Under the pieces are notes generated by a model. It was not told where the DNA came from. It did not search any database and saw only the letters and a list, made by a program, of their open reading frames with translations. Shown in pieces: positions 59,955 to 64,000 of a stretch of 64,000 nucleotides of DNA. The stretch lies in assembly GCF_010233585.1 (NCBI RefSeq), contig NZ_CP045997.1:1949749-2013748 (forward strand), read 5' to 3'. Each line of letters starts with the position of its first letter. Position 1 is the stretch's first letter. The stretch is from Spirosoma endbachense (GTDB taxonomy: Bacteria; Bacteroidota; Bacteroidia; Cytophagales; Spirosomataceae). The position numbers and the translations under genes were made by a program.

Positions 59955-60323
59955 ATGAAAGCGTTGATAAGACTTCTCCTGATTGTGGTAGTCATTGGTG
60001 GCATTGCGCTCTACTTTATGTCGCAGTATAACCATACATCATTCACACCACAGACAATAGACCTAACGGTCGACTGTTCGGAGGTCGATAATGTGCTGGT
60101 TACATCAACGGTCAATGTTGTCGTTGAGAATTTATCGTCCCGATCTCATAACGATATTTCCGTAAAAATTACGGCATTTGACGAATCGGGCAAATTGCTC
60201 AAAGAGAAATACACTACATTTTCACGAACCCTTTCTCCGAACAGTAGTTTCGACAAACCCGTTACGCTACCCGCCGAAACGAAACGCTGCGACTGTAAAA
60301 TCGTTAGCTCGCATCCACTCTGA
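59955..60323 (+). CDS. Small membrane-anchored protein of unknown function
   Basis: A 122-residue protein with an N-terminal helix (LIRLLLIVVVIGGIALYFM) and a ~95-residue beta domain outside (VNVVVENLSSRSHNDISVKI, AFDESGKLLKEKY, FDKPVTLPAETKRCDC), like the FxLYD/LEA-type Ig modules that follow single anchors. Paired Cys residues (near 45 and in RCDCK) could form disulfides. It starts 11 bases after the GT51 gene, so it is probably part of the same mRNA. A terminator follows. Confidence 0.75.
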   Translation: MKALIRLLLIVVVIGGIALYFMSQYNHTSFTPQTIDLTVDCSEVDNVLVTSTVNVVVENLSSRSHNDISVKITAFDESGKLLKEKYTTFSRTLSPNSSFDKPVTLPAETKRCDCKIVSSHPL

Positions 60324-60367
60324 TAAGCTCTCAAATGGGTTAGGTATGATCTGTGTTCGACCGCCGA

Positions 60368-60399
60368 AATGCCCGATTTAACCAGCTAAATCGGGCATT
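60368..60399 (+). terminator. 13-bp perfect hairpin
   Basis: AATGCCCGATTTA (60368-60380) and its exact reverse complement (60387-60399) enclose a 6-base loop, 45 bases after the stop of the small membrane protein gene. Confidence 0.7.
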
Positions 60400-60604
60400 G
60401 GTACTTATTCGTTTTATCATACGAAATATGATCTCCAATTTTGAGCCGGATTTACGTTCAGCGTTATACAACGATTAGCTGGTACACCCTACATATCGGG
60501 CATAGCACCGTACGTATAATACACTTTTTCAAAAAAAGCTTAATGGTTTAAGCAACGATTCCATATCAATTGGCATCCTTGTAAAAAACGCAAAAAATAA
60601 GATC

Positions 60605-60940
60605 ATGTTAACTGCTAAAAAATACGGAATTCGTCTTTTAGTTGATAACAAACAGATTCTGGTCAAATCAGTGGGTGGCAATCTGTTCCACTCCAAATAC
60701 TGGGAGTTTTGGGGCGAGTATGACGAAACAGGCCGATTAATTGGCCATCCTGTTCGATCGCTGGTACCGAACCATGCGGTAGACGAACAAACCGACGAAA
60801 AGATCACCTTACCGATTCATGGCGTTGCCCTCGACGTAGCTGAAATTGTTAGTCAGCAACTCAACAGCACGGCCTATGTCGAAGCAGCGATTCGGGAAAA
60901 GTATGCGCGAGACCGGGAAGTAGCCAATCTGGTCAATTAA
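60605..60940 (+). CDS. Small cytoplasmic protein of unknown function
   Basis: A 111-residue soluble protein without signal peptide. It opens with strands (YGIRLLVDNKQILVKSVGG), has an aromatic HSKYWEFWGEYDETG loop, a central RSLVPNHAVDEQ part and a C-terminal helix (VAEIVSQQLNSTAYVEAAIREKYARDREV). No motif was recognised. It stands alone between two hairpin terminators. Confidence 0.65.
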   Translation: MLTAKKYGIRLLVDNKQILVKSVGGNLFHSKYWEFWGEYDETGRLIGHPVRSLVPNHAVDEQTDEKITLPIHGVALDVAEIVSQQLNSTAYVEAAIREKYARDREVANLVN

Positions 60941-61031
60941 GGGTGAGGACTAAATTCCTGAGAGGTCTTGAGCATAATCGGTATGCTCCATTCTAATTGC
61001 CCGACTAGCGAGCGATACGAAGCCATTTTAT

Positions 61032-61077
61032 GTAAGCTGTTTAGGATTATTACAATCCTGAACAGCTTACCTTTTTT
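61032..61077 (+). terminator. Intrinsic terminator with T-run
   Basis: Arms 61032-61048 and 61054-61070 pair over 17 positions (one G-U) around a 5-base loop, followed by CTTTTTT at 61071-61077. It ends the transcript of the gene at 60605-60940, 91 bases after its stop. Confidence 0.85.
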
Positions 61078-62016
61078 AGAGCCCTATTGACATACACTAT
61101 TCATTGTCAATTTATTATAAGTAGTCTTCGTTTAAAAATCAGGCTTTTAGCTAATTTAATTTCGCCCGCGAGTCACGATAGTTCATGATTTGAGTACACT
61201 GAAAATGGGATCAATAGTATACGTTCCCGCCTATTAGTTGACGAAAATTGATCGAATCCACCAATTTTCACCTGCTTTAACCATATTACTTGATAAAGAT
61301 TCGGTTGTACATTTTGCCTTTTCAATGAAAAATCAAAAGCACTTATTGTACTTTACCAAGAATAGCAAACTATTCTTATACTGCAACTAGTTAAGTATGT
61401 GAGCGAAGAAGGTGCAACGTCCTTTTTCTCCACTATTGATTATTAAGAAATTATCTAAATTATGAATTCGTCATACACACTAAAGCAAGAAAATAAAGCG
61501 AAGGCTATATGGATATCGATTTGTACTTTTTCACGTTTATTCATACTTGGCTTTATTCATCAGAACGCAGTCGTTTTTGAGGGACTAACCCGCATCATGA
61601 CACCGTTCGGCGGCAACTTGCTATCCGGAACCCGATAAACGCTTTTTGCTTCTATACCGGGCAAGCTGTCCGGATACTTCTCAGACTTTTCTGCGCACTC
61701 AACCCTGTTCTGGCCCAGAAGGCCAATACCATCGGGGAAATGCTTAATTCCTGTTTTGTGCAACGGGTTAATGACCCAGCTCACAAAATCAACCAGGTTA
61801 ACAGCTGCGCATGACTCCGCCTGACCTGGCTATAGTAATGGCCATTGTCAGAGCAGCTTAGGGAACATTCTCTGCCAGAGGATGGCCTTTGCTATCACAC
61901 TAACAACGAGACAAAGAACACCAGACAAGCGACTCATTGACAACGTGATCATGAATCTACCTGTCATTCGTATGTCTGCTATGTGGTGGTCTCCATCTTG
62001 AATTAACCCCATTGTC
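61071..62016. other. Gene-poor kilobase
   Basis: After the terminator, about 940 bases carry no recognised gene. The left third (61080-61460) is strongly AT-rich. From 61462 there is an open frame of 58 codons, and on the minus strand a 74-codon frame at 61560-61784 with no family motif. Base composition changes near 61560 from AT-rich to about half GC, as if a former coding segment began there. No repeat ends or insertion-sequence terminal repeats were seen. Confidence 0.5.
61462..61638 (+). CDS. Possible 58-residue protein or remnant
   Basis: ATG 61462 to TAA 61636-61638. The predicted peptide has a polar start (NSSYTLKQENKAK), a hydrophobic middle (AIWISICTFSRLFILGFI) and a short end. One helix could make it a membrane peptide. 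It has no recognised relatives and overlaps the minus-strand frame at 61560-61784, so it may be a remnant. Confidence 0.25.
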   Translation: MNSSYTLKQENKAKAIWISICTFSRLFILGFIHQNAVVFEGLTRIMTPFGGNLLSGTR

Positions 62017-62337
62017 ATGAATCGTTTTTCAGTTATATACCTGCTCAGAAAGCAGTATCACCATATTTACAGTGCCACTTATACCGAAGCTGAAGCTGTT
62101 TTACGGCAGTTGTCAACTCAGAAAGGACGCACGCCTATCGGCATCTACGATGCTAAAACCGAGCTTTTTTATTGGGAGCCTACCCGGCAAAGCCGATACA
62201 ATGAAGCAGGCATTGAAGAACAGGGAAAGCTGGGCGACCAGATTATCGGGATTGCACAGCGACTGCGCCAACGTGGTGATGAATGGCGATCCCAGAGTAA
62301 TTCCATTTCTCAGCTTCTCAGTATAAACAAGGTCTAG
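62017..62337 (+). CDS. Small cytoplasmic protein of unknown function
   Basis: A 106-residue soluble protein: FSVIYLLRKQYHHIYSATY start, then AEAVLRQLSTQKGRTPIGIYD, ELFYWEPT and a helical end (LGDQIIGIAQRLRQRGDEW). The pattern strand-helix-strand-strand-helix suggests a small alpha+beta domain. The start ATG fits, with an upstream AT-rich leader. It precedes the mannitol dehydrogenase family gene by 64 bases, with a weak 6-bp hairpin between (62350-62364). Confidence 0.6.
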   Translation: MNRFSVIYLLRKQYHHIYSATYTEAEAVLRQLSTQKGRTPIGIYDAKTELFYWEPTRQSRYNEAGIEEQGKLGDQIIGIAQRLRQRGDEWRSQSNSISQLLSINKV

Positions 62338-62401
62338 ATGACAAAAAACACCGGGATGCCCGGTTGTCACGTCAATCAATAACGCTATAAACGCATTGAC
62401 T

Positions 62402-63892
62402 ATGTTGACCCTCATTCAGAACACACTGGCTAAAGATTCATCTGCTATCCATGTGCCAAAATATAACCCGACCGAATTAACCGCTGGTATTGCCCATATT
62501 GGTGTCGGGAATTTTCACCGGGCACATCAGGCCTACTATACCAATAACTACCTGAACCTAACCAAACAGACAAACTGGGGGATTCGTGGTATTGGTATAA
62601 CAGCTTCGGGTAAGTCGATGGCAACGAAATTCGCCAATCAGGATAGCCTCTATACACTCACCGAATATTTGCCCAATGGATCATCGAACGTATCGGTGGT
62701 TGGGGCCATTATGGATTACGTAGCTGCCAGCGACGATCCGGAAAAGGCGATTGAGTATTTAGCCGACCCCGCCATCAGAATTGTATCGCTTACGATAACC
62801 GAAGGTGGCTATAATATGGACGAGAATGGTAATTTCAGGCTCGATACACCAGCCATTCGCCATGATTTAGCGAACCCTGGCCAACCCGAAACCGCTTTTG
62901 GCTATGTAACCGAAGCGTTAGCCCGCAGACGGGAACGCGGCTCCAGCCCATTCACGATTTTATCGTGCGACAACCTGCAACACAACGGAAATGTAGCGAA
63001 GAAAGCATTTCTTTCGTTCGCCTATGCCAGAAATCCTGAACTGGCAAACTGGATCGACGATCAGGTAACCTTCCCGAATTCGATGGTCGATCGTATAACG
63101 CCTACGGTAGACGATCTCGACCGGCTTCGGCTCAATGCCGAGAGTGGCATCAATGATGCCATGCCGGTATACTGCGAAGATTTTACGGAGTGGGTGATCG
63201 AAGATAATTTCTGCGCAGGTCGGCCAGACTGGGAACTGGCAGGCGTTACGTTTGTCGATGATGTTGCCCCCTACGAAGCATTGAAGTTGCGTTTCCTGAA
63301 CGCTTCACACAGCATGCTGGCCTATCCGGCCTTTCTGTCAGGCTATCGAACGGTTCATGAAGCGATGAACGACAACGTATTCAGTAACTACATCAGCGTC
63401 TTCATCAATCATATAGTCACGCCACTGGTTACGCCCCCGGACCCCGTTGATCTGACCGACTATAAAAACAAATTAGTGAGTCGACTGTCGAACGCTGCGG
63501 TAAGCGATCAGTTAGCGCGATTGTGTTTTGATGGGGCCTCTAAATTGCCTACGTTCCTGTTGCCTACACTGAGCGACCTGGCCGCGCAGAATAAGCCGAC
63601 TTACTGTATCGCATTTCTGATTGCTGCTTACGGGCATTATTTACGGGCCAAATCTGATGACAAAGGAACACCCTACACAGTCGATGAACCGTTCCTATTG
63701 GAAGATGACTGGCTGAAAATCAGGGACACGGATGAATTGGCATTTTTAGACACGTCGCCACTGGCTTCGGCTAATCTGCGGTCAATTCCTCATTTTGCGG
63801 CTGCCTACAAGTTATACAGAAAGCAGATCGCGATTTATGGCGTTGCTTTTTCGCTCCGCCAAGCAATGTGCACGTTCTGGGAGACCATTTAA
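62402..63892 (+). CDS. Mannitol dehydrogenase family (polyol-specific long-chain) oxidoreductase
   Basis: ATG at 62402 gives 496 residues, the usual size for the family (a TTG two codons upstream is in frame). The N-terminal Rossmann part begins AHIGVGNFHRAHQAYY; the C-terminal domain has the substrate motif KLRFLNASHSMLAYPAF, with the catalytic Lys and the Asn and His of the family's K-x4-N-x2-H pattern, and the YHVDEPFL-type turn. Enzymes of this family oxidise mannitol, arabinitol, fructuronate or tagaturonate with NAD. The operon partner cannot fix the substrate. A hairpin (63940-63965) follows. Confidence 0.93.
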   Translation: MLTLIQNTLAKDSSAIHVPKYNPTELTAGIAHIGVGNFHRAHQAYYTNNYLNLTKQTNWGIRGIGITASGKSMATKFANQDSLYTLTEYLPNGSSNVSVVGAIMDYVAASDDPEKAIEYLADPAIRIVSLTITEGGYNMDENGNFRLDTPAIRHDLANPGQPETAFGYVTEALARRRERGSSPFTILSCDNLQHNGNVAKKAFLSFAYARNPELANWIDDQVTFPNSMVDRITPTVDDLDRLRLNAESGINDAMPVYCEDFTEWVIEDNFCAGRPDWELAGVTFVDDVAPYEALKLRFLNASHSMLAYPAFLSGYRTVHEAMNDNVFSNYISVFINHIVTPLVTPPDPVDLTDYKNKLVSRLSNAAVSDQLARLCFDGASKLPTFLLPTLSDLAAQNKPTYCIAFLIAAYGHYLRAKSDDKGTPYTVDEPFLLEDDWLKIRDTDELAFLDTSPLASANLRSIPHFAAAYKLYRKQIAIYGVAFSLRQAMCTFWETI

Positions 63893-63939
63893 GTAATGTG
63901 GATGCCCCCCCTTTGACACCGTTTAGTGGGTAATAACGT

Positions 63940-63965
63940 GAGGTCAGGTTCTTCAACCTGACCTC
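63940..63965 (+). terminator. 11-bp hairpin after the mannitol dehydrogenase gene
   Basis: GAGGTCAGGTT (63940-63950) and its reverse complement (63955-63965) enclose the loop CTTC, a stable tetraloop. No T-run is visible before the window ends. Confidence 0.6.
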
Positions 63966-64000
63966 TGATGACGGTTCGCTGTTGCGATTCTTAAAACCGA

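Noticed and set aside
61560..61784. Minus-strand 74-codon frame.
   Set aside because: No signal, no helix, no family motif, and no ribosome-binding or promoter signal; kept only as part of the gene-poor note.
1..64000. CRISPR arrays, insertion sequences, prophage genes, tRNA or rRNA genes.
   Set aside because: No regularly spaced identical repeats, transposase or integrase motifs, phage structural genes, or tRNA-like T-arm sequences were recognised by eye.

Overview
The window looks like chromosomal DNA of a Bacteroidota bacterium of the order Cytophagales, most like Spirosoma or a close relative. The reasons are protein content (TonB-dependent receptor with a carboxypeptidase-like N-terminal domain, fasciclin protein, DUF4142, SusC-era style secreted proteins ending signal peptides in AQ/GQ, Mla ABC system, ECF42 sigma with YCII partner), TAnnTTTG-type -7 promoter boxes, and scarce Shine-Dalgarno sequences. 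No rRNA, tRNA, insertion sequence, prophage or CRISPR array was seen.

Layout. 1-4.0 kb: the end of an EamA transporter, a DJ-1/PfpI protein, and a leftward sugar-acid operon (IlvD/Edd dehydratase, VOC protein, SDR). 4.3-5.2 kb: a lytic transglycosylase with a terminator pair. 5.5-24.4 kb: a single rightward block of thirteen tightly spaced genes: ECF sigma factor, membrane anti-sigma-like protein, secreted caspase-like and papain-like peptidases, several secreted proteins of unknown function (two with DUF4384), an actin/Hsp70-like ATPase, a membrane protein, a 1,759-residue protein that joins a multi-pass SEDS (FtsW/RodA)-like region to a penicillin-binding transpeptidase domain, and two further membrane proteins. 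It ends in a symmetric hairpin shared with a leftward group (second caspase, DUF5683-like protein, PKD/LamG lipoprotein). 28.4-31.1 kb: mlaE, mlaF, mlaD. 31.4-35.8 kb: small secreted proteins, SlyD-like isomerase, fasciclin protein, YcbB-like L,D-transpeptidase. 36.2-40.9 kb: TonB receptor, MFS transporter and AhpD-like protein. 41.3-50.7 kb: mixed housekeeping and envelope genes, an unlisted 41-residue membrane protein, and an ECF42/YCII pair. 51.2-53.7 kb: a surface protein built of near-identical tandem repeats. 54-64 kb: TsaC/Sua5, PLP deaminase, RluD-type synthase, GNAT, a GT51 glycosyltransferase, small hypotheticals, a gene-poor kilobase, and a mannitol dehydrogenase family enzyme.

The most unusual part is the 19-kb block. 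Its gene order and overlapping starts suggest one regulated unit that couples a membrane-held sigma factor to secreted cysteine peptidases, a cytoplasmic filament-type ATPase and a fused glycan polymerase/transpeptidase. I infer a dedicated envelope building or remodelling module. The individual domain calls for the sigma factor, peptidases and transpeptidase are well supported by motifs; the SEDS call rests on short local resemblances and hydrophobicity; the joint function is inference. Peptidoglycan enzymes recur elsewhere in the window (lytic transglycosylase, two L,D-transpeptidases, GT51), but these are separate transcription units.
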